NCBI GenBank assembly: GCA_020430245.1
Contig: JAGQKG010000015.1
Coordinates: 1 to 33,161, forward strand
Reading direction: 5' to 3'
DNA length: 33,161 nucleotides
Source of the DNA: Nitrospira sp.
Lineage (GTDB): Bacteria > Nitrospirota > Nitrospiria > Nitrospirales > UBA8639
Shown: positions 33,141-33,161 of the stretch, one piece after another
How positions within the stretch are numbered: position 1 is the first letter of the stretch
How the letters are laid out: each line of letters opens with the position of its first letter
Made by a program: the position numbers and the translations under genes
Notes under the pieces: generated by a model
Databases searched by the model: none
Seen by the model: only the letters and a program-made list of their open reading frames with translations
Told to the model about the DNA's origin: nothing

Positions 33141-33161
33141 CTGGCCATCCTAAAAGAACTC

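Larger units (their letters stand above)
32489..33161 (-). mobile_element. IS1595-family element, decayed, left end outside window
   Basis: This is the transposase pseudogene plus one terminal repeat; the other end lies past 33161. It forms the right boundary of the window, as the IS3 end forms the left. Confidence 0.8.

Overview
The window is about 33 kb of a bacterial chromosome at roughly 50% G+C. It is bounded by a broken IS3-type element on the left and a decayed IS1595 (IS1016-type) element on the right. Gene content best fits a Nitrospirota / Nitrospira-like bacterium: a periplasmic cupredoxin-like carboxypeptidase-regulatory protein, a SulP transporter, a Ski2-like helicase of the DExQ type, and the Gat amidotransferase genes. 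This assignment is an inference from gene style, because there is no rRNA or marker that settles it.

Left part (1-4.8 kb) is accessory. It holds the IS3 transposase tail, a small secreted Cys-rich protein with its own terminator, and about 1.7 kb without a convincing gene but full of hairpins, two of them related 47-nt hairpins with compensatory base changes. A KtrB/TrkH cation channel subunit follows, preceded by an 8-bp tandem repeat. Next comes an IS200-like Y1 transposase gene flanked by two identical palindromes.

The 5-14.2 kb part lies mostly on the minus strand. It contains a SulP anion transporter, a PAS-GAF histidine kinase with its NarL-type response regulator (ATGA overlap), two very small membrane proteins either side of riboflavin synthase, an MFS transporter, a secreted cupredoxin-like protein and a single-domain STAS protein.

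The 14.3-17.3 kb part is the most unusual. A Ski2/Mtr4-like helicase is split into two genes in reversed order: the RecA2 and C-terminal half comes first and the RecA1 half second. The RecA1 gene ends against an AT-rich gap, followed by a lipoprotein gene.

The 18.2-26.6 kb part is a long minus-strand housekeeping run, in transcription order: gatC, panD, gatA, DUF948, ytxH-like, gatB, eno, ftsB-like, era, recO, DUF971. It joins tRNA-dependent amidation, pantothenate synthesis, glycolysis, cell division, ribosome assembly and DNA repair. radC lies upstream on the same strand. Divergent from it is a plus-strand set rsmD-coaD-aminotransferase with ATGA overlaps, then an FmdB-like protein with a Ser-rich tail and an OmpH/Skp chaperone with a recognisable promoter and terminator. 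A second STAS protein and the decayed IS1595 element close the window. I saw no tRNA, rRNA or CRISPR array.
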